From assembly GCF_937920395.1 (NCBI RefSeq), contig NZ_CALEVF010000293.1:1-15786 (forward strand): a stretch of 15,786 nucleotides of DNA, given 5' to 3'. The notes under the pieces were generated by a model that saw nothing but the letters and a program-made list of their open reading frames with translations, ran no database searches and had not been told where the DNA came from. Made by a program: the position numbers and the translations under genes. The DNA is from an uncultured Clostridium sp. (GTDB taxonomy: Bacteria; Bacillota; Clostridia; Clostridiales; Clostridiaceae). Shown here in pieces: positions 5,505-13,997 of the stretch (its first letter is position 1; every line of letters starts with the position of its first letter).

Positions 5505-7247
5505 ATGGAAATTTTTAATCCACAAAATATTAAACTTACAAAATATTTATTTTATACAGGTAAAGGCGGCGTAGGAAAAACTTCAACAGCTTGTGCTACT
5601 GCAGTTAACCTTGCTGATAGAGGTAAAAAAGTGCTTCTTATAAGTACTGACCCTGCGTCAAATTTGCAAGATGTTTTTAACACAGAACTTACAAATAAGG
5701 GTGTTCCAATTAAGGAAGTACCAAATCTTATAGTTGCTAACCTTGATCCAATTAAAGCAGCAGCAGAACATAGAGAAAGTGTGATTGCACCTTACCGTGG
5801 CAAATTACCTGACGTTGTTCTTAAAAACATGGAAGAACAACTTTCTGGTTCATGTACTGTAGAAATTGCTGCATTCAATGAATTTTCAAAATTTATAACG
5901 GATGAAAAACTCCAAAAGGATTATGATCATATTATATTTGATACTGCACCAACAGGTCATACACTTAGAATGCTTCAATTACCATCAGCTTGGAGTAGTT
6001 TCATTAGCGAAAGCACACATGGAGCCTCTTGTTTAGGCCAGCTATCAGGACTTGAGAGTAAAAAAGAAGTGTATAAAAAGGCAGTAGAAACATTATCCAA
6101 TGGAGATTTAACAACACTTGTCCTTATTTCTAGACCAGAAATGACACCACTTAAAGAAGCAGAAAGAGCTTCAAAGGAATTATCTGAAATTGGCGTTAAT
6201 AATCAAACAATGATAATAAATGGTGTGATGAGGTCTTATGATGATAGTGTATCTGAAAGTCTATATCAAAAACAGCAAAAATCTCTCCAAGAGATGCCAG
6301 AGAGTTTGAAAAAAATAAAAACTTATATGGTACCACTAAGAGCTTACAATATAACAGGAATGGATAATGTTAGAGCGCTTCTTACTAAAGATAATTATAG
6401 TTTTAGTTGTGAAAAAATAAATGCAAAAACTATTCCTACTCTAAAAGATGTTATTGAAGACTTATGCAAAGGTAATAAAAAAGTTATATTTACTATGGGT
6501 AAGGGTGGTGTAGGCAAAACAACAATTGCAGCAGCTATTGCACTCGGATTGTCAGCAAAAGGAAAAAAAGTACACCTTACTACAACTGATCCTGCAGCTC
6601 ATCTTAAATATGTTATTAAAGAAAATAGTAATATTACTATGAGCCACATAGATGAGCACGTCGAGCTTAAAAAATATCAGGATGAGGTACTTTCAAAAGC
6701 CAGAGAAACCATGGCCGAAGAGGATATTGCATATGTAAAGGAGGATCTTAGATCTCCATGTACTCAGGAAATTGCAGTGTTTAGAGCTTTTGCTGAAATA
6801 GTAGATAAAGCAGAAGATCAAATTGTTGTCATTGATACTGCGCCAACAGGTCATACTTTATTGTTACTTGATTCAACGCAAAGTTATAACCAAGAAATTA
6901 AGCGTTCGCAAGGTGACATACCAGAGTCTGTTAAAAAATTATTACCAAGACTCAAAAATTCAGATGAAACTGAAGTTATAATAGTAACGCTTGCTGAAGC
7001 TACACCAGTATATGAAGCAAAACGGTTAGAAGAAGATTTAATACGTGCTAAAATTTCAACTAAATGGTGGGTTATTAATTCATCTTTGTATAAGACGGGT
7101 ACAACTAATAAGTTACTAGCCGCAAAAGCAAGTAGTGAAATTGAATGGATTAACGAAGTTGATGCACATGCAGATGGTAAATTTGCAGTTATTCCTTGGA
7201 GCCCAGATGAAATTAAGGGTGATAAGTTAAATGAGCTACTAGAATAA
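5505..7247 (+). CDS. arsA: ArsA arsenite-activated ATPase (two-domain)
   Basis: Cytosolic ATPase that energises arsenite efflux, receiving As(III) from ArsD. Start ATG 5505 lies nine bases after AGGAGGTG (5488-5495), giving 580 aa, the usual size for the fused A1-A2 form. Two P-loops are visible, GKGGVGKT at 19-26 and again at 332-339, with a DTAPTGHTL signature in each half. The three metal-site cysteines are present: Cys117 (SGSCTVEIAAF), Cys176 (GASCLGQ) and Cys419 (RSPCTQEIAVF), equivalent to Cys113, 172 and 422 of the E. coli enzyme. The gene lies 75 bases after arsD and 35 before the flavoprotein. Partner pumps are usually ArsB, but ArsA with ACR3 is also known; here ACR3 is the only pump nearby. 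Confidence 0.97.
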   Translation: MEIFNPQNIKLTKYLFYTGKGGVGKTSTACATAVNLADRGKKVLLISTDPASNLQDVFNTELTNKGVPIKEVPNLIVANLDPIKAAAEHRESVIAPYRGKLPDVVLKNMEEQLSGSCTVEIAAFNEFSKFITDEKLQKDYDHIIFDTAPTGHTLRMLQLPSAWSSFISESTHGASCLGQLSGLESKKEVYKKAVETLSNGDLTTLVLISRPEMTPLKEAERASKELSEIGVNNQTMIINGVMRSYDDSVSESLYQKQQKSLQEMPESLKKIKTYMVPLRAYNITGMDNVRALLTKDNYSFSCEKINAKTIPTLKDVIEDLCKGNKKVIFTMGKGGVGKTTIAAAIALGLSAKGKKVHLTTTDPAAHLKYVIKENSNITMSHIDEHVELKKYQDEVLSKARETMAEEDIAYVKEDLRSPCTQEIAVFRAFAEIVDKAEDQIVVIDTAPTGHTLLLLDSTQSYNQEIKRSQGDIPESVKKLLPRLKNSDETEVIIVTLAEATPVYEAKRLEEDLIRAKISTKWWVINSSLYKTGTTNKLLAAKASSEIEWINEVDAHADGKFAVIPWSPDEIKGDKLNELLE

Positions 7248-7282
7248 AAAATGAAATTAACATGAGAAAGAGGTGTAATAGT

Positions 7283-8728
7283 ATGAGGATACTTGTTATT
7301 GGTGCGGTAGCTGCAGGAACATCTGCTGCAGCTAAAGCCAGGCGGAATGATGATAACGCTGAGATAATTATATATGAGAAAGACATGGATATATCATATT
7401 CAGGATGTGGGATACCTTATTACATTGCTGGTGAAATTAAGGAAATTTCTGAGCTTACTCCAAGAGATCCTGTATATTTTAAGGAGAAATACAATATTGA
7501 TGTGTTTACAGGGTTTGAGGTATTAAAGATAGATATACAAAACAAGGAATTATCAGTAAAAAACCTTAGCACTAATGAAGTTTTTAAGGATAGATATGAT
7601 AAATTAGTAATTGCAACAGGTGCAACAGCATTTGTTCCTAAAGTAATTGGAGTAGATAAAGATAATGTATTTTTTCTTAGAAATGTTCAAAGTGCTAGAA
7701 ATATAAAAAATTATATTGAAAAAAATAAGCCACAAAATGCAGTTATTGCAGGCACAGGATTTATTGGATTTGAAATGCTTGAGAGTTTAATGGCAAACAA
7801 AATAAACGTAACTATTATAGAAAAGCTAAGCAAGATAACACCAAATCTTGATGAAGATATGGCGACATTTTTAGAAACGGCACTAATTAAGAAGAACATT
7901 AACATTATTAAAAATACAGGTATTGCCCAAATACATGATAATAAGGTTATTTTAGAAAATGGTACAGAGGTAGTTTCTGATATGGTTATTATGGCAACTG
8001 GAGTAAAACCTAATGTAATGCTAGCAAAGAATGCAGGAATAGAAATTGGGGTTACCGGTGCAATAAAGGTTAACAAGAAGATGCAAACAAACATTGAAGA
8101 CATTTATTCATGTGGTGATTGTATTGAGACTTTCTCTGTGGTTACTGGTAAAGCAGTATATAGGCCACTTGGCTCAACTGCAAATAAAACAGGTAGAATT
8201 GCTGGAGACGTTCTTAGTGGGGGTAATTTAGAATATAGAGGTAACCTTAGTACTGGAATATTTAAACTTTTTGATTTGGCAATTGCAAGTACAGGATTGT
8301 CTGAAAAAGAAGCAAAAGAAGAGGGTTATGAGATAGTTACGTGCCACAATATAAAATACGATAAACCTGAGTATTTTAATGGTAAAGAAATGCTTATAAA
8401 GGCGATTGCAGATAAGGTTACCCAAAAGCTTTTAGGTGTACAAATTATTGGGTATGAAGGAGTCGATAAGAGAATAGATGTATTTGTAACATTAATTACT
8501 TATGGTGCAAAGGCTTCCGACCTTTTCCACTTAGATTTAGCTTATGCACCACCATTTTCAACAACTAAGGATCCTGTTCATTATACTGGAATGATACTTG
8601 ATAACATCTTAAATAAGAATAGACCTGTTATCACAGCGAAGAAGACACAAGATTTAATTGATAAAGGCGAGGAAATGCAGGTTATTGATGCAAGAATAAA
8701 TAAGCAATATACAGAATATTTTGATTAA
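7283..8728 (+). CDS. CoA-disulfide reductase-like FAD/NAD(P) oxidoreductase, rhodanese tail truncated
   Basis: Flavoprotein of the CoA-disulfide reductase/NADH oxidase group. Start ATG 7283 follows AAAGAGGTG; an ATG at 7262 lies upstream of that SD. The FAD fold is VIGAVAAGTSAAAKARR, the single redox cysteine is Cys42 in SYSGCGIPYYIAG, the NAD(P) fold is AVIAGTGFIGFEM, the second FAD motif is YSCGDCIE, and the dimer domain ends with LDLAYAPPFSTTKDPVHYTG. These are complete. After about residue 448 a rhodanese domain begins (QDLIDKGEEMQVIDARINKQY) but the frame stops at residue 481. The end of that domain is found out of frame downstream. Within this operon the enzyme likely keeps low-molecular thiols reduced, or handles thiol-bound arsenic or sulfur; its exact substrate is not visible. 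Confidence 0.9.
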   Translation: MRILVIGAVAAGTSAAAKARRNDDNAEIIIYEKDMDISYSGCGIPYYIAGEIKEISELTPRDPVYFKEKYNIDVFTGFEVLKIDIQNKELSVKNLSTNEVFKDRYDKLVIATGATAFVPKVIGVDKDNVFFLRNVQSARNIKNYIEKNKPQNAVIAGTGFIGFEMLESLMANKINVTIIEKLSKITPNLDEDMATFLETALIKKNINIIKNTGIAQIHDNKVILENGTEVVSDMVIMATGVKPNVMLAKNAGIEIGVTGAIKVNKKMQTNIEDIYSCGDCIETFSVVTGKAVYRPLGSTANKTGRIAGDVLSGGNLEYRGNLSTGIFKLFDLAIASTGLSEKEAKEEGYEIVTCHNIKYDKPEYFNGKEMLIKAIADKVTQKLLGVQIIGYEGVDKRIDVFVTLITYGAKASDLFHLDLAYAPPFSTTKDPVHYTGMILDNILNKNRPVITAKKTQDLIDKGEEMQVIDARINKQYTEYFD

Positions 8729-8804
8729 TCATGGTTTTAATAAGGTTTATAATCTCTCAGGAGGTCATAAATTTTACAAAGCGACAAAAACAAAATTAGA
8801 ATGA
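8709..8804 (+). pseudogene. Out-of-frame remnant of a rhodanese domain C-terminus
   Basis: Read in the +1 frame relative to the flavoprotein, these bases give INHGFNKVYNLSGGHKFYK followed by ATKTKLE and a TGA at 8802-8804. The pattern hGF-x-x-V-x-NLSGG-x-x-x-Y is the standard end of a rhodanese domain fused to CoA-disulfide reductases. The centre of the domain, including the Cys loop, is missing, so an out-of-frame internal deletion near 8700-8720 is the simplest history. The strong SD-like AGGAGGT at 8759-8765 is just the Ser-Gly-Gly codons of this remnant. Confidence 0.8.
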
Positions 8805-8831
8805 AAATGGATTTATTAGGGGGATTTTATT

Positions 8832-9881
8832 ATGAAAGAGAGACCAAGACTAGCGTTACTTGATAGGTTCTTAACCTTGTGGATATTCCTTGCAATGGCA
8901 GTGGGTATCTTGCTCGGCTGGGCAGTGCCGGGAGCATCAGTTGTTTTATCAAAACTATCAGTGGGGGATACATCAATGCCTATTGCAATTGGACTAATAG
9001 TAATGTTATATCCACCACTTGCAAAGGTTAATTACAAACAACTTGGAAAGGTATTTAATAGTCCCAAAATTTTAACTTTATCTTTAGTACAAAATTGGAT
9101 TATTGGACCAATATTAATGTTTATACTTGCAATAGTTTTCTTAAGGTCAGATCCGGGTTTGATGACAGGACTTATATTAATAGGTGTTGCAAGGTGTATT
9201 GCTATGGTAATAGTCTGGAACCATTTAGCAGGTGGAGATAGTGAATACGCTGCAGCACTCGTAGCTTTTAATTCAATATTTCAAATAATATTCTATTCAG
9301 TATTTGCATATGTTTTTGTAACAGTATTACCACCGTTATTTGGACTTACTGGGTATAAAGTGAATATTTCAATGGGAACGGTAGCTACATCTGTTGCAAT
9401 TTATTTAGGAATTCCATTTGCACTAGGATTCCTCACAAGATTTATTTTAGAACCTAAAATGGGAACTGAGTGGTATACAAAGAAGTTTATACCAAAGATT
9501 AGTCCATTCGCTTTAATTGCATTGTTATTCACAATAGTAGTTATGTTTACTTATAAGGGACAATATATTGTTGAACTTCCACTAGATGTAATTAAAGTAG
9601 CTATTCCACTCTTAATTTATTTTGTTATTATGTTTTCAGTTTCATTCTTTATTAGTTATAAACAAGGATTTGATTATAAGAGAACAGTAACACTAGCATT
9701 TACCGCTGCAAGTAATAATTTTGAGCTTGCTATCGCAGTTGCAGTAGCAGTCTTTGGAATACAATCAAAGGAAGCTTTTGCAGCAGTTATCGGACCACTC
9801 GTTGAGGTTCCAGTAATGATAGGACTAGTTAATGTAGCTTTATATTGGAAAGGTAAATATTTTCCAAAAGAGAAAGCTTAA
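8832..9881 (+). CDS. acr3: ACR3-family arsenite efflux permease
   Basis: 349 aa integral membrane protein of the BART superfamily with about ten helices that exports As(III) from the cell. The SD AGGGGGA (8818-8824) precedes the ATG. The N-terminus [21 protein letters not shown] is typical. [19 protein letters not shown] carries the essential TM4 cysteine, here Cys122, and [18 protein letters not shown] carries the conserved TM9 glutamate, Glu298. The end [12 protein letters not shown] is short, as in bacterial ACR3. It lies between the flavoprotein and arsC and is the only efflux pump in the locus, so it is the presumed partner of ArsA. Confidence 0.96.
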   Translation: MKERPRLALLDRFLTLWIFLAMAVGILLGWAVPGASVVLSKLSVGDTSMPIAIGLIVMLYPPLAKVNYKQLGKVFNSPKILTLSLVQNWIIGPILMFILAIVFLRSDPGLMTGLILIGVARCIAMVIVWNHLAGGDSEYAAALVAFNSIFQIIFYSVFAYVFVTVLPPLFGLTGYKVNISMGTVATSVAIYLGIPFALGFLTRFILEPKMGTEWYTKKFIPKISPFALIALLFTIVVMFTYKGQYIVELPLDVIKVAIPLLIYFVIMFSVSFFISYKQGFDYKRTVTLAFTAASNNFELAIAVAVAVFGIQSKEAFAAVIGPLVEVPVMIGLVNVALYWKGKYFPKEKA

Positions 9882-9902
9882 ATTTAGTATATTAATCAAA
9901 TG

Positions 9903-9953
9903 AATTTATATTCCCTCGGGCTAATTAAAATAGTTTTGAGGGAATTATAAATT
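9903..9953 (+). other. Hairpin between acr3 and arsC
   Basis: AATTTATATTCCCTC (9903-9917) pairs with GAGGGAATTATAAATT (9938-9953) with one bulged base and a 20-base loop. No U-tract follows, so it is not a standard terminator. It may stabilise the acr3 mRNA end or reduce read-through into arsC, which begins 27 bases later. Confidence 0.6.
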
Positions 9954-9980
9954 ACTACATATATAAAGGAGAATTATATT

Positions 9981-10409
9981 ATGAAACCAAAGGTAGCATT
10001 TATCTGTGTTCACAATTCTTGTAGATCTCAAATGGCAGAGGCTCTTGGAAAAAAGTTTGGGTCATCTGTGTTTGAATCATATTCTGCAGGAACTGAAACT
10101 AAACCTCAAATTAACCAAGATGCAGTTAGGATAATAAAGGATTTATATAAAATAGACATGAATGATACTCATACATCAAAGTTAATTGATGATATACCAG
10201 AGGCCGATATTGTAATAAAAATGGGTTGTAATGTAGTTTGCCCAATTGTGGCACATAGGCACGAGGAAGACTGGGGACTAGATGATCCTACTGGGAAATC
10301 TGACGCAGAATTCATAAAAATAGCTAAGAAAATTGAAGAGAAAATTAAGGATTTAAAGAAAAGAATAGAAAATAATGAAATTAATTTAGAAAAGGAAATG
10401 TCATGGTAA
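9981..10409 (+). CDS. arsC: ArsC arsenate reductase, LMW-phosphatase type
   Basis: Reduces arsenate to arsenite for export by ACR3. The fold is that of low-molecular-weight tyrosine phosphatases and the class is normally thioredoxin-linked. SD AAGGAG (9967-9972) precedes the ATG. The P-loop CVHNSCRS gives nucleophile Cys9 and Arg15 (CX5R). Cys83 and Cys87 in MGCNVVCPIV are the resolving cysteines, spaced by three residues rather than six as in the staphylococcal plasmid enzyme. WGLDDPTGKSD supplies the general-acid Asp-Pro. At 142 aa it is full length. It is the last clear ars gene. No strong terminator was found after it, only a weak hairpin (AGTCC/GGACT, 10463-10479). Confidence 0.95.
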   Translation: MKPKVAFICVHNSCRSQMAEALGKKFGSSVFESYSAGTETKPQINQDAVRIIKDLYKIDMNDTHTSKLIDDIPEADIVIKMGCNVVCPIVAHRHEEDWGLDDPTGKSDAEFIKIAKKIEEKIKDLKKRIENNEINLEKEMSW

Positions 10410-10516
10410 ATTGAATAATTCATATATTAAAAGTTAATACTCCTAATAAGGTGCATGAAAATAGTCCGAGATATGGACTTGTTATCTATATAGATGTAAC
10501 TAAGGTGGGGGTAGGT

Positions 10517-12109
10517 ATGAAAAAAATATTATGTGTTATTTTGATTTTTATGACGATGTTTACAAATGGGTGTGTTCAAAAAAAGATGACAACAACAATA
10601 TCTAGAAAGTATCTAGTTTACAATTTAGGAGAATTGCCATCAGATTTGTTAATGGTAGATAATGATAATATTCGCGAAAAAGATTTGTTATTAGTTTTAT
10701 TTGAAGGATTAGTAAGAGAAGATAAAGATGGTAAAATAGTGCCTGGAATGGCAGAAAAATATGAAATTTCCAAAGACAAAATAGGATATACATTTAAATT
10801 GCAAAAAAATCTTCATTATAGCAACGGCACAGATATAAAAGCTACAGATTTTGTAAGGCTTTTCCATGATATTTTATTAGAAAAAGGAAATGTTTTTTCA
10901 GATCAATTGTATTGTATATTTGGAGCTAAGGACTTTAGCATGGGAAAGGTAAGTTTTGATAAAGTTGGCATCGTAGCATCAAAGGATAATTTAAGTCTAG
11001 AGATAAGATTAAACAGTCCAAAGGATAACTTTATTAATATCCTTAGTAATCCAATTTATACTTTAAGAGATGATAATATGAATTTGAAAAACTGGAAAGA
11101 AAATTATAAACAAATTGACTATAGTGGCCCATTTATTATAAAAGACATAAATAAAGAGGGTGAAATAACACTACTAAAGAATCAAAAGTATTGGAGGGCA
11201 AATGAAATTGTCAGCAGCGAGATGTTGTTTACATCGGTAATTGGAGATGAGAAAGCATTAGCAGATTTTGAAACTAGTGGAGATAGTAAAAACTCGAAAA
11301 TTGATGTATTTGTAAGCCCGCCAATAAGTGAAATAAGTACGCTTAGTGATGAAAAAAAAACTGAAGTTAAACCTACACAAAGTAGATATTATCTAAATTT
11401 TAATTTAAAAGATACTGGACTAGTAGATCAAAATCTTAGAAATGCAGTAAATGAAATAATAAATAGAAAATTGATAATAGAAACTTTATCAGAAGACTTA
11501 GCAGTTCCAACAATGAGTTATACTTCATATACGAGTGATAGTGATAAATTAATTTTTGATGAATCTCGAAACAAAATTAAAGGTGAAGATTATTTAAAAA
11601 ATAGTACCTATGATAAAGAAAAAAAATTAGTTATGGTGTATGAAAATAAAAATTTTGATACCAAAGTAAGTGGAGAAATAGCCAAAAGTATAAAAAAATA
11701 TTTGAATATAGATGTAGTTTGTACTGGTTATGAAAAAGATGATCTTAATAAAGTGATAAGTTCGGGGAATTATAATATAGAATTTACAGGAAATGATGAA
11801 GAGTATGGAGATGGTTACAAGTTCTTTTCTAAATGGACAGCGAATTCGAAAGACAATATTTATGGATACAAGAATGCAGAATATGATAAAACTATAAATA
11901 AAGCATTAATGGAAAACAATGATAATAAAAAAATAACAATTTATAATCAGGCACAAGAAATTCTAGCAAAAGATTTACCATGTATACCGGTATATATCGC
12001 AAACACAGTAATATGTAAAAAAGAAAATATCAAAAATATTTACACAACTAAAGGTGGAAATCTAAAATTTGATTACGCCTATAAGGACAGTTCCACAGTT
12101 ACTAAATAA
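10517..12109 (+). CDS. Oligopeptide-type ABC transporter substrate-binding lipoprotein
   Basis: 530 aa member of solute-binding protein family 5 (OppA/DppA-like), anchored to the outer face of the membrane. I start it at ATG 10517 after a G-rich SD (AAGGTGGGGG, 10503-10512). This gives a lipoprotein signal MKKILCVILIFMTMFTNGC with lipobox Cys19. The domain opens with LGELPSDLLMVDNDNIREKDLLLVLFEGLVR, then YTFKLQKNLHYSNGTDIKATDFV, the family hallmark, and ends with CIPVYIANTVICKKENIKNI. No permease or ATPase gene is beside it, so it is an orphan that would have to share a transporter encoded elsewhere or act as a peptide sensor. It lies 107 bases after arsC on the same strand without a strong terminator between, so read-through from the ars operon is possible. 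A link to arsenic is not otherwise suggested. Confidence 0.88.
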   Translation: MKKILCVILIFMTMFTNGCVQKKMTTTISRKYLVYNLGELPSDLLMVDNDNIREKDLLLVLFEGLVREDKDGKIVPGMAEKYEISKDKIGYTFKLQKNLHYSNGTDIKATDFVRLFHDILLEKGNVFSDQLYCIFGAKDFSMGKVSFDKVGIVASKDNLSLEIRLNSPKDNFINILSNPIYTLRDDNMNLKNWKENYKQIDYSGPFIIKDINKEGEITLLKNQKYWRANEIVSSEMLFTSVIGDEKALADFETSGDSKNSKIDVFVSPPISEISTLSDEKKTEVKPTQSRYYLNFNLKDTGLVDQNLRNAVNEIINRKLIIETLSEDLAVPTMSYTSYTSDSDKLIFDESRNKIKGEDYLKNSTYDKEKKLVMVYENKNFDTKVSGEIAKSIKKYLNIDVVCTGYEKDDLNKVISSGNYNIEFTGNDEEYGDGYKFFSKWTANSKDNIYGYKNAEYDKTINKALMENNDNKKITIYNQAQEILAKDLPCIPVYIANTVICKKENIKNIYTTKGGNLKFDYAYKDSSTVTK

Positions 12110-12192
12110 CAAACACTAATTTTAAGAACTTAATCTAAATGTTTTAATTTGGAATTAAGAAATTTTTATACTATATTTTGGAATGGCTAAGA
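12110..12192. other. Short AT-rich spacer before the inverted-repeat element
   Basis: Downstream of the lipoprotein gene. It contains only a weak dyad (ACTTAAT...ATTAAG around 12127-12160). I see no gene. Together with the inverted-repeat element it makes the 329-base gap between the convergent genes. Confidence 0.4.
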
Positions 12193-12424
12193 TTTTTTTC
12201 GTGGATTATGCTAACAAAGTATATGTTGCGTAAAATGCATTTGAACAAACCTTAGTAATTCTTAATTTATTTAATTTGAAGTTGCGAAGGGAAGCCGCAT
12301 GTTTGAGCATAGCGAGTTTGCGGTTTTTAGCAGATGCAAATTAAATAGATTTTAGAATTACAAGGTGAAGTGAACGCATTCCAGCAATATATACTTTTTT
12401 TTATAGCATAATCCAAGAAAAATT
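12193..12424. repeat. Long imperfect inverted-repeat element (MITE-like)
   Basis: About 230 bases between two convergent genes that fold back on themselves. The ends TTTTTCGTGGATTATGCTA (12195-12213) and TAGCATAATCCAAGAAAAA (12404-12422) are inverted copies with one mismatch. Pairing continues inward with small gaps (GTATATgTTGC with GCAATATATAC; CCTTaGTAATTCTTA with its partner near 12355-12366; ATTTAATTTG with CAAATTAAAT near 12336-12345). The centre is CCGCA...TGCGG (12295-12323), enclosing TTTGAGCATAGCGAGTT, and is richer in GC than its surroundings. No coding frame is evident. It could be a non-autonomous mobile element or a structured RNA/bidirectional terminator. I could not define a target-site duplication with confidence. 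Confidence 0.65.
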
Positions 12425-12438
12425 ATTAGACAATATTA

Positions 12439-13812
12439 TTATTGATTATGAAAGAATATTGTTAAGAAAAATATAAACATATTTTTACTACTATCAAAAG
12501 ATGATTTACTTTGTTTAAAATTTTCTTTACGTTTGCTATATACTATATTTTTGATAAATATAGATGCTAATTCATTATTCTCAGGTGTTGGGGCTTCTGG
12601 CGCTCTGAAATTATCATCTTGGATTAGATCTTCAGATTTCAATGAAAAATTTCTGTAATGTTCTGAATTATCAAGTGATGGTGAATCAGGCCAACTTAAA
12701 ACTATGCCAGAATCTAAAATTTGGTGCTTAAAAATATCTTGAAGCATGTTTGAGTTATCATCTATAGTATTAAAATCGGAATATAAGATTATGCTATACA
12801 TGTAAAGCATAATTTCATCAGAGGTATAAGTTATTTCTTTTTCGGCGCTTTCTTTTAGCAATATGCCCTTCTCAATATCATACAATTTTGTTAATTTACC
12901 AAATAAATCATCACTGGTATCTTTAAATTTATTCATAGAAGTATTATTATACATAAGTGTACAATTTATAAAAAGCATACAGGAATAATCTAATTTGGCA
13001 TTAATAATTAAAGAGGGTTTAGTATTATATTGTTCGATAAGTAAATCAAGAAAATCTATTAATAAATTTTTGCATTTCTCGAGTCCAGAGTATTTGTAAA
13101 AAACATTTAAGGCTAAGCATATTTTGTTGAGTTCCTCAAATGATACATTATAAATTTCGTCTTTATACAAAGTGAACATATCAAGAATGTCTAAAGCAAA
13201 TTTTTCATATTCCTCCTCATCATTATCAAAGGAAGAATATTTGTAGTAAGCAGCCATCATAAAGGCTTGATCAGAAAACTTAAATTTGGTATTTTTATCT
13301 TCAAAAGTAAAGTCTTCATGCATAGGGTCTGTTAAATCTTTTTTATCTACAAAAAGCCCATCTTTATTTCGAAAATAAGAAGCATAGAATTCTAGTTGTT
13401 CTTTGCATAGCTTAAGATAAAGTGAACTTAGTGCATATTTAGTATCATCTATCTTCTTAAAGCTACGATAATAGTCTACGAGTTCTAATAATGATAAAGT
13501 CATGAACGCATTGCTGTTAATGGTAATTTCTTTTTTAACTTTACTTTCATTCCAATTTAATGTGCCTTCCTTCATTTTTAATTTAGCATCTGCTTTTTTA
13601 TAAATACATAAAAGTGGAGAATTTAAATTAATTGTGTTAATATCAATCTTAGAAAAAGATTTAGATTTTAAATCGCGAGCTGGAATATATACCCCACATT
13701 TTGAGTCAAAAACTATATCTTTTAATGATTCTTTTGATAAGTAGAAAAATTGATTTCTTATGTTGTTTTTGTTTAATGTATTGACTCTTAAAAAAGGTCC
13801 TAGAAAATTCAT
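12439..13812 (-). CDS. Uncharacterised 457-residue, mostly helical protein
   Basis: Not recognised. The start ATG (complement of 13810-13812) is preceded by GGTGGTGAT, a fair SD. There is no signal peptide. The N-terminal 100 residues look beta-rich (VYIPARDL, SPLLCIYKKADAKL), and from about 100 the protein is a chain of helices with Tyr/Phe/Leu-rich repeats of hairpin type (MTLSLLELVDYYRSF, SDQAFMMAAYYKYSSF, MLYMYSIILYSDF), reminiscent of alpha/alpha-toroid folds but without motifs that would settle it. Toward the end are LSWPDSPSLDNSEHYRNFS and FRAPEAPTPENN. The last 16 residues are hydrophobic (NMFIFFLTIFFHNQ) and could touch the membrane. It stands alone, convergent with the lipoprotein gene and divergent from rdgB. 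Length, SD and codon use like the neighbours support a real gene. Confidence 0.8.
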   Translation of the reverse strand: MNFLGPFLRVNTLNKNNIRNQFFYLSKESLKDIVFDSKCGVYIPARDLKSKSFSKIDINTINLNSPLLCIYKKADAKLKMKEGTLNWNESKVKKEITINSNAFMTLSLLELVDYYRSFKKIDDTKYALSSLYLKLCKEQLEFYASYFRNKDGLFVDKKDLTDPMHEDFTFEDKNTKFKFSDQAFMMAAYYKYSSFDNDEEEYEKFALDILDMFTLYKDEIYNVSFEELNKICLALNVFYKYSGLEKCKNLLIDFLDLLIEQYNTKPSLIINAKLDYSCMLFINCTLMYNNTSMNKFKDTSDDLFGKLTKLYDIEKGILLKESAEKEITYTSDEIMLYMYSIILYSDFNTIDDNSNMLQDIFKHQILDSGIVLSWPDSPSLDNSEHYRNFSLKSEDLIQDDNFRAPEAPTPENNELASIFIKNIVYSKRKENFKQSKSSFDSSKNMFIFFLTIFFHNQ

Positions 13813-13997
13813 TATATCACCACCATATATTAGTCCTTATATAGATAATATGATTACATTTAGTAAAATGTGCTAGTTTTATGAAATTAGAAAAGAAGAA
13901 TTTAAATAAAGGCTTTAAAATTAAATTGTGCTGAATTAAAATATATTATAGATAATAATAAAAGAGTATTATAGGTAGTATAGAAAAAGGAGAAAAT

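Noticed and set aside
8759..8765. Strong SD-like AGGAGGT with no start codon behind it, suggesting a lost gene
   Set aside because: It is explained as the Ser-Gly-Gly codons of the rhodanese remnant read in the +1 frame.
10463..10479. Terminator after arsC
   Set aside because: Only a 5-bp stem (AGTCC/GGACT) with no T-tract; too weak to call.
10451..10516. Longer N-terminus for the binding lipoprotein
   Set aside because: It would bury the lipoprotein signal peptide, while ATG 10517 has its own G-rich SD.
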